Numbered from the stretch's first letter, positions 37,981 to 48,579 are shown. The stretch: DNA of 64,000 nt from Bacillus sp. EAC (GCF_002156875.1 NZ_NCSY01000006.1:124001-188000), one strand, 5' to 3'. Notes: generated by a model not told the origin, from the letters alone. Numbers and translations: made by a program.

Positions 37981-38937
37981 TTATTTATAATAAGAAATCT
38001 TACCTAACTTTGCGTGCTTATCATATCGTTGTTGAACTAGTTCATCTTTATCCATTGATAAAATAGATTTTAACGTATCATATAAATATTTATCAATATA
38101 TTTAGCTTGTTGTTCAACATCATTTTGTGCCCCACCTTTTACTTCAGGGATAATTTGGTCAACTACCTCTAATTCAAGTAAATCTGGAGCTGTGATTTTC
38201 ATTGATTCTGCGGCTTTACGAGCTAAAGAAGAATCTTTCCAAAGTAATGCAGCTGCACCTTCTGGTGAGATTACAGAATAAGTTGAGTTCTCTAGCATAA
38301 GTAATTTATTACCTATACCTAATCCAAGAGCACCTCCACTACCACCTTCACCAATTACGATACAAATTACAGGTACTTTTAAACCCGCCATTTCAAATAA
38401 ATTTCGAGCGATCGCTTCACTTTGCCCACGTTCCTCTGCAGCTTTCCCAGGATAAGCTCCTTTTGTATCAATGAAAGTGATAATAGGTCGATTAAATTTC
38501 TCAGCCTGTTTCATTAATCTAAGCGCTTTTCTATATCCTTCAGGATGCGGCATACCGAAATTACGTTTTATATTTTCTTTCGTATCTTTACCACGTTGAT
38601 GACCTACGACTGTTACTGGTAAACCATGATATTTAGCAATTCCTGAAACGATTGCAGCATCATCACCAAATAATCGATCACCATGACATTCAAAGAAATC
38701 CGTAAACAATCGATTTACGTAGTCCATCGTAGTCGGACGTTCTGGATGTCTTGCCACTTGAACACGATCCCAAACACCCATATTACCATAAATTTCATTC
38801 TCTAACGTCTTTAAACGCTCTTCTAAACGTCTAATTTCCTCAGAAAAATCTACATCATGTTGATTTGTATATACTTTTAATTCATCGATTTTTGTTTTTA
38901 ATTCATGAATCGGCTTTTCAAATTCTAACATAACCAC
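37981..38937 (-). CDS. accA: Acetyl-CoA carboxylase carboxyltransferase subunit alpha
   Basis: 318 aa. Transfers the carboxyl group from biotin to acetyl-CoA together with AccD, making malonyl-CoA. N-terminal coiled coil (about 5-48), then the crotonase-like core with [34 protein letters not shown] and [38 protein letters not shown]. The GTG at 38937 overlaps the last base of the accD stop (TAGTG) and is well spaced from GGAGGTG; an ATG two codons later is possible. Confidence 0.96.
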   Translation of the reverse strand: MVMLEFEKPIHELKTKIDELKVYTNQHDVDFSEEIRRLEERLKTLENEIYGNMGVWDRVQVARHPERPTTMDYVNRLFTDFFECHGDRLFGDDAAIVSGIAKYHGLPVTVVGHQRGKDTKENIKRNFGMPHPEGYRKALRLMKQAEKFNRPIITFIDTKGAYPGKAAEERGQSEAIARNLFEMAGLKVPVICIVIGEGGSGGALGLGIGNKLLMLENSTYSVISPEGAAALLWKDSSLARKAAESMKITAPDLLELEVVDQIIPEVKGGAQNDVEQQAKYIDKYLYDTLKSILSMDKDELVQQRYDKHAKLGKISYYK

Positions 38938-39794
38938 TATTGAAGGACACCTCCTCGATGTATATCAAGTATCGTAAATAATTTTGAACGCATTTCAGTA
39001 CGAGGAAGTACTGCATCAAGTTGTCCATGATTTAGAAGGAATTCCGCTGTTTGGAAATCTTCCGGTAATTCTTCACGAATCGTTTGTTCAATAATACGAC
39101 GACCAGCAAAACCAATTAATGCTCCAGGCTCAGCAAAATTATAATCTCCTAAAGATGCAAAACTTGCTGATACCCCACCAGTAGTAGGGTTTGTTAAGAT
39201 TGAAATTGCTAAGCAGCCAAACTCACTATGCCTTTTAAGTGCAGCACTTGTTTTTGCCATTTGCATTAAACTTAATATACCTTCCTGCATACGTGCTCCA
39301 CCTGATGCAGTAAAAATAATAAATGGAAGTGACTCCGCTGTCGCATTTTCAATAGCTCTCGTAATTTTTTCTCCTACTACAGAGCCCATGCTTCCCATTC
39401 TAAATCTTGAATCCATTATAGCAATTACAACGGGAATACCATCAATCGTTCCTTTTCCAGTAACTACTGCTTCGTTAAGATTCGTTTTTTTGCGATCACT
39501 TTCTAGTTTTTCTATATAATCTGGAAAATGTAATGGGTTAGCAGAAATCATATCATTATCATATTCTTCAAACGTATCTTCATCGATTAAACTTTCAATT
39601 CTTTCAAATGCTGTCATTTGATGATGAAAGCCACAATTACTACAAACTTTTACATTTTTTATTAATTCTTTTGTAATACTTATTTTTTTACATTTAGGAC
39701 ATTTTGTCATAACACCGTCAGGTAAATCTGTTTTCATTACTTCTGAAGGTATGGATGCATATTTTTTCTTTTTGGAAAATAAGTCTTTTAGCAA
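38937..39794 (-). CDS. accD: Acetyl-CoA carboxylase carboxyltransferase subunit beta
   Basis: 285 aa. N-terminal zinc ribbon (CPKCKK...CSNCGFH, about 31-53), then the carboxyltransferase core with [38 protein letters not shown] and [18 protein letters not shown] start at 39794 after GGGAGGAATTAGG; the five extra upstream codons include the ribosome site itself. First in accDA; a FapR-like palindrome lies at its promoter. Confidence 0.96.
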   Translation of the reverse strand: MLKDLFSKKKKYASIPSEVMKTDLPDGVMTKCPKCKKISITKELIKNVKVCSNCGFHHQMTAFERIESLIDEDTFEEYDNDMISANPLHFPDYIEKLESDRKKTNLNEAVVTGKGTIDGIPVVIAIMDSRFRMGSMGSVVGEKITRAIENATAESLPFIIFTASGGARMQEGILSLMQMAKTSAALKRHSEFGCLAISILTNPTTGGVSASFASLGDYNFAEPGALIGFAGRRIIEQTIREELPEDFQTAEFLLNHGQLDAVLPRTEMRSKLFTILDIHRGGVLQ

Positions 39795-39814
39795 CCTAAT
39801 TCCTCCCAACTTTT

Positions 39815-39831
39815 TTAGTACTAAATACTAA
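39815..39831. promoter_or_regulatory. Putative FapR operator of accDA
   Basis: Perfect palindrome TTAGTA-N5-TACTAA, matching the FapR box of fatty-acid synthesis genes. It lies 21-37 bases before the accD start, just downstream of the -10, where a repressor would block initiation. FapR senses malonyl-CoA, the product of this enzyme. Confidence 0.6.
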
Positions 39832-39837
39832 TAGGAT

Positions 39838-39865
39838 ACTATAAATGTTATACACTTTTTGTTAA
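39838..39865 (-). promoter_or_regulatory. SigA-type promoter of accDA
   Basis: TTAACA (39865-39860), 16-base spacer, TATAGT (39843-39838) on the minus strand. Confidence 0.65.
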
Positions 39866-40031
39866 CATTTGTCGATAAAATTCAGCTAAATTTCGTCAAT
39901 TCAATTTTTCTTGGTAACAGAAATTTGTAAAATTATCCAAGCAAAATTTTAACATTATTGACTAAAATTCCCTTTAATTTCAACGATTTATAAAGTTTTT
40001 TACCACATCTAAGTATTATAACAGATAAAAA

Positions 40032-40077
40032 AGGATAGTACTACATTACTTATTTTCAGCATTGTAATACTATCCCC
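40032..40077 (-). terminator. Terminator of malic enzyme gene
   Basis: GGATAGTA.TACATTAC / GTAATACTATCC hairpin with T6 on the minus strand. The rest of the accD-ytsJ gap (39866-40031) shows nothing else. Confidence 0.8.
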
Positions 40078-40106
40078 TCCAAATATTAATATCTGGTGAT
40101 AAATTA

Positions 40107-41339
40107 TTATTTAATTAAAGCTAGTCTTTTCGTTTTTTCTTCAATTTCTTTTGGATCAACTTTAATTCTAGCTACACCTGTTTCCATCGCTGCTTTAGCA
40201 ACACTTGATGCTACTTTTGGAGCAACACGCGGATCAAACGGTGCTGGAATAATAAAATCTGGAGATAGTTCATCTTCACTAACTAAACTTGCAATCGCAT
40301 TAACAGCAGCTATTTTCATCTCTTCATTGATATGCGTAGCTCGCACATCTAATGCTCCACGGAAAATACCAGGGAATGCTAAAACATTATTTACTTGGTT
40401 AGGATAATCACTACGGCCAGTACCAATTACTAAAGCACCAGCTTCTTTTGCATCCTCTGGCATTATCTCTGGATCTGGATTTGCCATTGCAAAGATAATT
40501 GGATTTTCATTCATTGAGCTCACCATTTCTTTTGTTACTGCTCCTTTTACAGAAACCCCAACAAATACGTCAGCACCTTTAATTACATCTTCAAGACTTC
40601 CTTGAATTCGATCTTTGTTTGTATATTTTGCAACTTCGTCCTTCACACTGTTCATTCCATTTGGACGACCTTCATAGATAGCACCTTTTGTATCGCACAT
40701 AATGATTGAGCGTACACCAAAACGATTTAATAATTTTAAAATCGCAATTCCTGCTGCACCTGCACCGTTTAAAACAACTTTAATATCTGCCATTTTTTTA
40801 TTTACTAATTTTAATGCATTTACTAATCCAGCAAGTGTAACAATTGCTGTACCATGCTGATCATCATGGAAAATTGGAATATTTGTTTCACGCTTTAATC
40901 TTTCTTCTATAATAAAACAGTTTGGAGCTGCAATATCTTCTAAATTAATCCCACCAAATGTAGGTTCTAACAATTTAACTGTTTGGATAATAAGTTCTAC
41001 ATCCTGTGTATTTAAACAAATTGGAAATGCATCAACACCAGCGAAGCTCTTAAATAGAGCAGCTTTCCCTTCCATTACAGGTAATGCAGCTTCAGGTCCA
41101 ATGTTCCCAAGACCAAGTACAGCAGATCCATCTGAAACAACACCAACCATGTTACCTTTCATAGTGTACTCATACACTCTGCTTTTTTCTTCATAAATTT
41201 CTTTACATGGTTCAGCAACACCTGGTGAATATGCTAAGCTTAGTTCCTTCGCATTTGTAACAGGTACTTTTGAAATTGTTTCTAATTTACCTTGATGAAC
41301 TCTATGCATATGTAATGCTTCTTCACTTAATAATGACAA
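40107..41339 (-). CDS. ytsJ: NAD(P)-dependent malic enzyme
   Basis: 410 aa, same length as B. subtilis YtsJ, which is NADP-preferring. Oxidative decarboxylation of malate to pyruvate. Malic N-domain (LSLAYSPGVAEPCKEI, DGSAVLGLGNIGPEAALPVMEGKA, EDIAAPNCFIIEERL, HDDQHGTAIV) and the NAD(P) domain (VVLNGAGAAGIAILKLL). The TTG at 41339 is nine bases after AGGGAGA and preferred to a GTG at 41348 next to it. A small hairpin (GTTGAAA/TTTCAAC, 41368-41385) precedes the ribosome site. It lies between accD and dnaE. Confidence 0.93.
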   Translation of the reverse strand: MSLLSEEALHMHRVHQGKLETISKVPVTNAKELSLAYSPGVAEPCKEIYEEKSRVYEYTMKGNMVGVVSDGSAVLGLGNIGPEAALPVMEGKAALFKSFAGVDAFPICLNTQDVELIIQTVKLLEPTFGGINLEDIAAPNCFIIEERLKRETNIPIFHDDQHGTAIVTLAGLVNALKLVNKKMADIKVVLNGAGAAGIAILKLLNRFGVRSIIMCDTKGAIYEGRPNGMNSVKDEVAKYTNKDRIQGSLEDVIKGADVFVGVSVKGAVTKEMVSSMNENPIIFAMANPDPEIMPEDAKEAGALVIGTGRSDYPNQVNNVLAFPGIFRGALDVRATHINEEMKIAAVNAIASLVSEDELSPDFIIPAPFDPRVAPKVASSVAKAAMETGVARIKVDPKEIEEKTKRLALIK

Positions 41340-41479
41340 ACTGTTCACTCTCCCTAATAACGACGAGTTGAAAACATTTCAACTGTTTATTTCCTGGTGA
41401 TTTTTATTTTTAAAGATGATGTAATTATTTTTTCCAACAACATCCCAAGTTAATAATAAATGATTTTGAAGAAAAATGT

Positions 41480-44400
41480 CTATTTCTTTAATACAACATT
41501 TTCGTCTCCAACTAATTTTTTTAACATTGTTAAACAATTTAATGTAGGGTTAACATAATATTGTTCTGAAAGTTGAACCGCTTTTTTTTCCTCTTCATAA
41601 TAGAGAACAACCTTTGTATGTCCCTTATACTGGGCAATTGTTTGTTGAATTGTATAAGAAATGTTCTTGTTAGTATGCCCAGTAATTTTAATAAATAAAG
41701 TAAACTCTTTTTGATCAATTAGTTCTTCTATTTCATCAATTGTAAAAATTTCATTTATGATTAACTGTTTTCTTTCTTCACGCTCATCAATTTTTGCTTT
41801 AACGATGACAACTTCTTTTTCCTTTAATTTGTGACGATACTTTTCAAATGTCCTAGGAAAAATAACTGCATCAATTTGAGTGCCAATATCTTCAACTTGT
41901 AAAAACGCCATATGTTGCTGTTTTTTCGTCTTTGTTATTCTTAGGTCTCGAATGTAAACAAATATTAGCTGTTCTTCATCCTTTTTTTGAATACTTAATT
42001 CGATAGTTGAGCTATTACTTTCTTTTTGTAACTTCTCATATTGGCTAATTGGATGACCTGTTAAATAAGTACCAAGTGCTTGTTTTTCAAGTTCAAGTTT
42101 CATTGAAATCTTCATTGGTTCTACTTGAATTAATTCTGGTTTAGGCACAAATTCTTCATCAAGAAATAAATCAACCTGATCTTCATTTTCAGGTCTTACT
42201 ATTTCAACATAGTCAAAAATAATATCAATATTTGCAAGTAAACTTGCTCGATCTAAGTTGAACTCATCAAAACAACCTGCATAAATTAAATTTTCGATGC
42301 TTTTTCGATTTAAAGCCTTTGGTGAAATTTTTATACAAACATCAAAAAAATCCTTATAAGGTCGCTTTTGTAATATTTCACGAACAGTCGCCATTCCTAT
42401 ATTTTTAATCGCTAATAAGCTATATCGAATGCCCTTCCCCTCAACAACGAATGCATATTGACTTTTATTAATTGACGGAGGATATATCGGTATTCCTTTT
42501 AACTTAGCTTCACCTATATAAGTTGATACTTTTTCATCACTACCAATAAAACTTGATAACAATGCAGCATAAAATTGTAATGGATAGTTTGCTTTTAAAT
42601 ATGCTAGTTGATAGGCAATCATACTATAGGCTACAGCATGACTTCTATTAAAACCATAGTTCGCAAATTGGACAATTAAATCGTAAACTTCATTTGCAAC
42701 TTCCTCTTCGTATCCTTTAGAAATTGCCCCCTTAACAAAATGAATTCTTTCTTTATCTAATACTTCCTTCTTCTTTTTACTCATTGCACGACGAAGTAAA
42801 TCAGCCTCACTTAAACTGAAGCCCGATAAAGTAGAAGCAATCTGCATAATTTGCTCTTGATAAATTATGACTCCATATGTTGGTTCTAATATTTTCTCCA
42901 AGACAGGATGGGGATACGTAACTTTCTCTAAACCATGTTTATATTGAATAAATTTAGGAATTTGCTCCATTGGACCTGGGCGATATAATGCGTTTACAGC
43001 AACTATATCTTCGAATTGATTTGGTTGTAATTGCTGTAAAACCCTTCTCATACCAGAACTCTCTAATTGAAATACACCTGAAGTATCTCCTTTACTCAGT
43101 AAATCAAACGTTTTTGCATCCTCTAAAGGTAGTTCATCTAATTTAATTTCCACACCAGTTGTCTCTTTTATTAAACGACACACTTCTTCTAACAGACTTA
43201 AATTTCGAAGACCAAGAAAATCCATTTTTACTAACCCAAGTTCTTCTAAAACTTCCGCAGGATATTGGGTTAAGAACACACCATGATTTCCTTCTTGAAG
43301 AGGTACAACATTCGTTAAAGGTTGTTCTGATATAATCACGCCAGCTGCGTGAATACTTGTATGACGTGGTAATCCTTCAACTCGACAAGCAACTTCAAAA
43401 ATACGTTTATGAATACCAGAATGCTCTACATGACTACTAAAAGCCTTTGATGCAGTGTAAACATCCTTTAAAGACATCCCAAATGATGAAGGTATTAATT
43501 TCGAAAACCGATCGATTTCAATCGGAGTTAACCCCATAACTCTTGCTATATCTCTGATAGCCGCTTTTGCACCTAATGTACCAAACGTAATAATTTGAGC
43601 TACATGAACTTCTCCATATTTTGAAGCAACATAATCAATCATTTCATCACGACGATGATCCGGAAAATCAATATCAATATCCGGCATCGAAATTCTTTCT
43701 TCATTTAAAAAACGTTCAAAAAGCAAGTTGTACTCTATCGGATCAACATTTGTGATTTTTAGTACATATGAAACTAATGAACCCGCTGCAGAACCACGTC
43801 CTGGCCCAACAGTTATGCCTTGTTCAAGAGCATATTTAATGAAATCCCAAACGATAAGGAAGTAATCATTGAAGCCCATTTTATGAATTATTTTGAGTTC
43901 CATTTCTAATCTTTGTTTATGTAATTCATCAATTTTTCCGTACCGCTCAATTAATCCTTCTTCACAAACGAGTTTTAAATAGTCAACTGTTTCATATTCT
44001 ACTGGAACTGGATATTTTGGTAAAAGCGGTTGATGAAAAGGTATGTTAACATCACATAAGTCCGCAATATGTACCGTATTTTGAAAGGACTGCTCTTCAT
44101 CCGTAAACTGCTTTAATAGCTCATCTTTTGTTTTAAAGTAATATTCTTGTGAACGTAATCTTGGTCTTGATTCATCCGATAATTTCGTACCATTTTTAAC
44201 TGCAAATAAAGCATCTTGTATGAGAGCATCTTCTTTTTCTACATATCGAACATCATTTGTTACTACTAATTTAATCGATGTTTCATTTTGAAGTTTCTTA
44301 ATTAATGGATAGAGTGTACCATTTTCAGGCAAACTGTGATCTTGAATGCTTATATAAAAATCAGGAAAAATTTCTTGATATTCTTTCACATGCTCCAATG

Positions 44401-44824
44401 CTTTTTCGTAATTGCCATTTAAAAGTAAAGTTTCTATTTCACCTTCTAAACCTGGAGTTATAGCTATTACACCTTGACGATAAGCAGTTAACCATCGTTT
44501 TGGAATCCCTTGTGGCGATTTAGTGCCAATAATACTCGTTAGCTTCAATAAATTTTGATAACCTTCTAAATTTTTTGCTAATAATATTAATGAATAGGCA
44601 TTCTGGTCATCCATCAAAATTGAAAGTTTTACCCCAATAATTGGCTTAATGCCAGCTTTTTTACACGCATGATAAAAAGGAACTACCCCGTACATGACAT
44701 TTTCATCTGCAATTGCTAGCGCTTGATGGCCTTGTAAAACAGCTGAACTTACTAAATCTTCTATTTTACATGCACTTTGCAATAGGCTATACGAACTTTG
44801 AACCTGCAAATGAACGAAACTCAT
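41480..44824 (-). CDS. dnaE: DNA polymerase III subunit alpha (DnaE)
   Basis: 1114 aa, DnaE3-type replicative polymerase (lagging-strand primer extension in Bacillus). N-terminal PHP domain (about 1-200), C-family polymerase core with catalytic Asp motif MPDIDIDFPDHRRDEM (about 378-392), AIRDIARVMGL and GPGRGSAAGSLVSYVL, then the tandem HhH and C-terminal OB fold (YIRDLRITKTKKQQHMAFLQVEDIGTQIDAVIFP). The ATG follows GGAGGAGTGTAG. It is divergent from ytrH. Confidence 0.96.
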   Translation of the reverse strand: MSFVHLQVQSSYSLLQSACKIEDLVSSAVLQGHQALAIADENVMYGVVPFYHACKKAGIKPIIGVKLSILMDDQNAYSLILLAKNLEGYQNLLKLTSIIGTKSPQGIPKRWLTAYRQGVIAITPGLEGEIETLLLNGNYEKALEHVKEYQEIFPDFYISIQDHSLPENGTLYPLIKKLQNETSIKLVVTNDVRYVEKEDALIQDALFAVKNGTKLSDESRPRLRSQEYYFKTKDELLKQFTDEEQSFQNTVHIADLCDVNIPFHQPLLPKYPVPVEYETVDYLKLVCEEGLIERYGKIDELHKQRLEMELKIIHKMGFNDYFLIVWDFIKYALEQGITVGPGRGSAAGSLVSYVLKITNVDPIEYNLLFERFLNEERISMPDIDIDFPDHRRDEMIDYVASKYGEVHVAQIITFGTLGAKAAIRDIARVMGLTPIEIDRFSKLIPSSFGMSLKDVYTASKAFSSHVEHSGIHKRIFEVACRVEGLPRHTSIHAAGVIISEQPLTNVVPLQEGNHGVFLTQYPAEVLEELGLVKMDFLGLRNLSLLEEVCRLIKETTGVEIKLDELPLEDAKTFDLLSKGDTSGVFQLESSGMRRVLQQLQPNQFEDIVAVNALYRPGPMEQIPKFIQYKHGLEKVTYPHPVLEKILEPTYGVIIYQEQIMQIASTLSGFSLSEADLLRRAMSKKKKEVLDKERIHFVKGAISKGYEEEVANEVYDLIVQFANYGFNRSHAVAYSMIAYQLAYLKANYPLQFYAALLSSFIGSDEKVSTYIGEAKLKGIPIYPPSINKSQYAFVVEGKGIRYSLLAIKNIGMATVREILQKRPYKDFFDVCIKISPKALNRKSIENLIYAGCFDEFNLDRASLLANIDIIFDYVEIVRPENEDQVDLFLDEEFVPKPELIQVEPMKISMKLELEKQALGTYLTGHPISQYEKLQKESNSSTIELSIQKKDEEQLIFVYIRDLRITKTKKQQHMAFLQVEDIGTQIDAVIFPRTFEKYRHKLKEKEVVIVKAKIDEREERKQLIINEIFTIDEIEELIDQKEFTLFIKITGHTNKNISYTIQQTIAQYKGHTKVVLYYEEEKKAVQLSEQYYVNPTLNCLTMLKKLVGDENVVLKK

Positions 44825-45005
44825 CTACACTCCTCCTTATCTCCTTAGTATTTTATTCTATTCTATCACAAAATACGAACTTACATTCTATTTTTGTTCG
44901 TAAAAATTTCAAACCAATTTATCTTCTATTTTAAACTACATGAAAGATTCATCATACACAAAACACTTTGTCCATATACTTTGTATTAGAGAAGGAGTGA
45001 GTTTT

Positions 45006-45341
45006 GTGGAGCTTAAATTACCTTTTATACCTGCATTTATTTCAATGTATTTTGTAGCACTTGGTATAATAATCGGAGGATCAATCATTGGTTCAATGGG
45101 ATATTATATTATAGGACAGCCACCACTTAGTAGCATGTATGATTTATCTATGAAATTACGTATTTGGGCAATTGTAGGCGCAGTCGGAGGAACCTTTGAT
45201 ACGTTTTATAGCTTTGAAAAGGGCTTATTTGAAGGAGAAATCATCGAATTTATGAAACAAATATTTTTGATCATCGCGGCAATGGGAGGAACCCATACAG
45301 GAACAGTCATTTTACAGTGGCTCACAAGGGAGCATGTTTAA
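45006..45341 (+). CDS. ytrH: Sporulation protein YtrH
   Basis: 111-aa membrane protein with about three helices (about 9-37, 52-72, 86-108). In B. subtilis ytrH-ytrI is a SigE-controlled pair needed for efficient sporulation. GTG start at 45006, eight bases after AAGGAG; the further upstream ATG at 44940 has no ribosome site and precedes it. It ends directly against ytrI. Confidence 0.85.
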   Translation: MELKLPFIPAFISMYFVALGIIIGGSIIGSMGYYIIGQPPLSSMYDLSMKLRIWAIVGAVGGTFDTFYSFEKGLFEGEIIEFMKQIFLIIAAMGGTHTGTVILQWLTREHV

Positions 45342-45845
45342 ATGAAGGCACCACCTGAACGGCTTTCTTTCGGATGGGCAAAATTTTTCGCAGGCATATT
45401 TTTCGGCTCACTCATCAGCTGGTTTGTTTTTATTTATATGCATGGTATAACTCAAGAACAGCAAATTGTATTAATTAGTAATTTAAAAGGTGAAATCATT
45501 GATTTAAAAAAGAGCAATAGTACACTAATCGAAAATCACGAACGATTGAATGAGGAAAACAAAAAGAACCTAATAGTACAAGAAATAAAAGTTAGTATTT
45601 TAAACGCTGAACAGTATAATATTAACAAATTTACAAAACATCAAGTAGAATCTGCTGTGGTAAATGACTTGAACAATTTACTCACTCAAGATATTAAAAG
45701 CGTTTCACAAAATCGAGAATTATTACGTCGAGCAATAGAGAACAAAGTTTATAAAAAAGACGATCGTCGATTCAAACTTGAAATTGATACAATTTACTTT
45801 GATACAGTTTTAGAAATTACGTTAAAAATAAAAAGCACAAAATAA
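45342..45845 (+). CDS. ytrI: Sporulation membrane protein YtrI
   Basis: 167 aa: one N-terminal transmembrane helix (about 13-33), then a coiled coil (about 38-75) and a small extracytoplasmic domain. Partner of YtrH; the ATG follows the ytrH TAA with no gap. Confidence 0.85.
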   Translation: MKAPPERLSFGWAKFFAGIFFGSLISWFVFIYMHGITQEQQIVLISNLKGEIIDLKKSNSTLIENHERLNEENKKNLIVQEIKVSILNAEQYNINKFTKHQVESAVVNDLNNLLTQDIKSVSQNRELLRRAIENKVYKKDDRRFKLEIDTIYFDTVLEITLKIKSTK

Positions 45846-45847
45846 AT

Positions 45848-45881
45848 GAGAGGCTGCACTTCACTCGCTGCCTCTCATTAT
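45848..45881 (+). terminator. Bidirectional terminator between ytrI and nrnA
   Basis: ATGAGAGGC / GCCTCTCAT hairpin between convergent genes. Confidence 0.75.
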
Positions 45882-45888
45882 ACTTTAT

Positions 45889-46827
45889 TTATACTTCTTT
45901 ACACACTTTTTGTAATTCTTCTACTACTTTTTCTGCGTCTTCCCATGAAAAGATTTTCGCTCCGGATGCTAGTGGATGCCCTCCACCATTAAATTTTGCA
46001 GCAACTCCATTTATAACCGGACCTTTTGAACGAAGTCTTACTCGAATTAAGTCATCCTCTTCTAAGAAAATAACCCAAGCCTTCACACCTTTTATATGAC
46101 CAAGTGAGCTTACAGCTAAAGATGCCTGTTCTGAATTAACATTATATTTATCCATTAATTCTTTTGTCATCTTTATGTGCCCAACACCTTCTTCTGTTAA
46201 ATTGAAGTTTTGAAGGACATATCCGTTTAAATGAGCCATTTCAATAGATGTTTCATACATATTGTCATATATCTCTGTAATTGAAAAATCTTTTTTTATT
46301 AACTGGCTTGCTGCATGGAATGTTCTTTCAGTTGTACTTTGGAATAAAAATCTGCCTGTATCTCCAATAATACCTGAATAGATTAAACGAGCCGCTTTAT
46401 CTGTTAGAACAAGTTGTTCATTACTACTTTCAGCTAGTTCAAATATTAATTCACTAGTAGAACTTGCTGTTGTATCAACATGCATAATATCGCCATATGG
46501 ATCTACATTAGGATGATGATCAATTTTAATTAACTTTTTACCAGTATTAAAGCGTCCATCATCAACTCTTTCTGTATTTGCAGTATCACAAACAATTACA
46601 AGTGCATCATTGTATACATTGTCTTCAATTTTATCCATTTGATATAAATAACTTAATGACTGTGGCAACTCACCCACTACATAAACCTTTTTTTCTGGGT
46701 AGCTAGTTTTAATCATTTCTGCTAAACCACATTGTGACCCAATCGCGTCCGGATCAGGGCGCACGTGACGATGAATAATAATCGTATCGAATTGATCAAT
46801 ATCCTTTAATATCTGTTCTTTCATCAT
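45889..46827 (-). CDS. nrnA: NanoRNase/pAp phosphatase NrnA
   Basis: 312 aa DHH-DHHA1 phosphoesterase that degrades 2-5 nt RNAs and dephosphorylates pAp. HRHVRPDPDAIGSQCGLAE, DTANTERVD, IDHHPNVDPYGD (the DHH motif) and, in DHHA1, FNGGGHPLASGA. Mn-dependent in known members. Confidence 0.95.
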   Translation of the reverse strand: MMKEQILKDIDQFDTIIIHRHVRPDPDAIGSQCGLAEMIKTSYPEKKVYVVGELPQSLSYLYQMDKIEDNVYNDALVIVCDTANTERVDDGRFNTGKKLIKIDHHPNVDPYGDIMHVDTTASSTSELIFELAESSNEQLVLTDKAARLIYSGIIGDTGRFLFQSTTERTFHAASQLIKKDFSITEIYDNMYETSIEMAHLNGYVLQNFNLTEEGVGHIKMTKELMDKYNVNSEQASLAVSSLGHIKGVKAWVIFLEEDDLIRVRLRSKGPVINGVAAKFNGGGHPLASGAKIFSWEDAEKVVEELQKVCKEV

Positions 46828-46918
46828 TTAACTCTCCTTTATTATTAAAACTTTTGAAATATAGTTTCTATCAAGTTAAAATAGAAATATGTATAAGTAA
46901 TTGAAAGGTGGAAGCTAA

Positions 46919-47209
46919 TTGAATAGCATCGCAACAATCGTATTAATTTCTTTTCTATTCTTCTTATTTTATGTTACCAAATTTTTCTTTACAAGCGAAC
47001 TTTTAACTAAAAAAATTGCTGGCTCTCGTGCTAGGTTAACTTTTGGTTTATTTTTATTACTTTATGGTGTTAACCAAATTATTGCAAAACTTGAATTAGT
47101 GACAATTTGTGTTGGTGTTGTATTCATCATATTCGGACTAGCTAATTTATATCGAGGCTACATGCAAAACAAACATTATAAAGCAATTGAAAATAAGCAA
47201 ACAGTTTAA
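46919..47209 (+). CDS. ytpI: YtpI family membrane protein
   Basis: 96 aa with three hydrophobic helices (about 1-22, 39-57, 60-80). Matches YtpI by position (between nrnA and ytoI) and the ARLTFGLFLLLYGVNQI stretch. Function unknown. TTG start after AAAGGTGGAAGCTAA. Confidence 0.75.
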   Translation: MNSIATIVLISFLFFLFYVTKFFFTSELLTKKIAGSRARLTFGLFLLLYGVNQIIAKLELVTICVGVVFIIFGLANLYRGYMQNKHYKAIENKQTV

Positions 47210-47229
47210 TACGTCAGATTTACGTAAAG

Positions 47230-47262
47230 AAAGGAAGGGAGATTTCTCCCTTCCTTTTTTGA
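47230..47262 (+). terminator. Terminator of ytpI
   Basis: GAAGGGAG / CTCCCTTC hairpin with T6 on the plus strand, also usable for ytoI. Confidence 0.88.
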
Positions 47263-48579
47263 TTAACGATCTAATAATTGCATCATCATTAATGCTTTAC
47301 CAACTAAAGTACCTTGTTGATACACTTCAACATCAACTTTTCCAAATTTACGCCCTAGCTCCAATACCCTAGGTTTAATTTCAATTACATCATCGATTTG
47401 TACTGGTTGAACAAAATAAATCGTAATATTTTCAACGATTAGGTCACCTTTTTTCATTTCACGAACAGCACGTTTTCCTGCTTCTGTAACTATCGTCGTA
47501 AATACCCCATGTGACAAAGTTCCAATAAAGTTTGTCATTTGAGGAGTTACATTACATCGAATGACAAGTTCATCACTTTTTTGATCTTTATCATTATGGA
47601 ATTGACTAGTTACAATATCATCAATTGTTTCACCGACTTGTGGTTGTCTTTGTATCTGCTGAAGTGCTTCTAGTACATCTTGTCTGCTAATTATTCCTAA
47701 TAAAATATTAGATGAGTTTACAACTGGAAGAAGTTCAATACCTTCCCAAACCATCATTCTTGCAGCTGCTGCAACAGACATTTTTTCATTTATACTTATC
47801 GGATGTCTTGTCATTATTTTATCAATACGCTGTGATCGTTGCTCATGAATGATATCTTTAGACGTTACAATCCCTATTAATTTACCACGATCATCTACAA
47901 CTGGATAACGACCATGTCCTGTGTTTCGATTGAATTCGAACCATTTTTCGACGTCATCTGTCGGTGATAATGTCGCAGTTTTTTCAGATGGTATTAATAT
48001 ATCTTCTACAAGTACAATATCTTTTTTGATTAATTGATCATAAATTGCACGATTAATTAAAGTTGCAACTGTAAATGTGTCATAACTAGATGATATAATT
48101 GGCATTTTCATTTCATCAGCTAATCGCTTTACACTTTCATCTGTATCAAATCCACCAGTAACAAGAACCGCTGACCCTTCCCTTAAAGCAAGTTCATGTG
48201 CTTTTACTCTATTTCCTACGATCAATAAGTTATTCGCACTTATGTAACGCATCATTGCATCAAGCTGCATGGCACCGATTACAAATTTATTTAAAGTTTT
48301 ATGTAAACCTTCTTTTCCGCCTAAAACTTGTCCATCAACAATATTTACAACTTCTGCAAAAGTTAATTTTTCGATGTTTTCTTTACGCTTTGTTTCAATT
48401 CGAATTGTCCCAACTCGCTCAATCGTACTTACATAGCCTTTATTTTCTGCATCTTTAATAGCTCTATAAGCAGTTCCTTCACTTACACTTAAGTCTTTCG
48501 CTATTTGTCTTACAGAAATTTTGTGACCAACTGGCAGTTGTTCTATATGTTCTAGTATTTGATCATGCTTTGTAGTCAA
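47263..48579 (-). CDS. ytoI: CBS and DRTGG domain-containing regulatory protein YtoI
   Basis: 438 aa, four modules in order: N-terminal winged helix (about 1-60, VRQIAKDLSVSEGTAYRAIKDAENKGYV), DRTGG domain (about 75-180), CBS pair (about 195-310, with FNRNTGHGRYPVVDDRGKLIGIVTSKDI and GIELLPVVNSSNILLGIISRQD) and a C-terminal hotdog domain (about 330-438). The CBS pair probably binds an adenine nucleotide; target genes unknown. Confidence 0.88.
   Translation of the reverse strand: MTTKHDQILEHIEQLPVGHKISVRQIAKDLSVSEGTAYRAIKDAENKGYVSTIERVGTIRIETKRKENIEKLTFAEVVNIVDGQVLGGKEGLHKTLNKFVIGAMQLDAMMRYISANNLLIVGNRVKAHELALREGSAVLVTGGFDTDESVKRLADEMKMPIISSSYDTFTVATLINRAIYDQLIKKDIVLVEDILIPSEKTATLSPTDDVEKWFEFNRNTGHGRYPVVDDRGKLIGIVTSKDIIHEQRSQRIDKIMTRHPISINEKMSVAAAARMMVWEGIELLPVVNSSNILLGIISRQDVLEALQQIQRQPQVGETIDDIVTSQFHNDKDQKSDELVIRCNVTPQMTNFIGTLSHGVFTTIVTEAGKRAVREMKKGDLIVENITIYFVQPVQIDDVIEIKPRVLELGRKFGKVDVEVYQQGTLVGKALMMMQLLDR

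Noticed and set aside
44940-45005. ATG-initiated longer ytrH
   Set aside because: The extra 22 residues precede the clear ribosome site AAGGAG and are not typical of YtrH.
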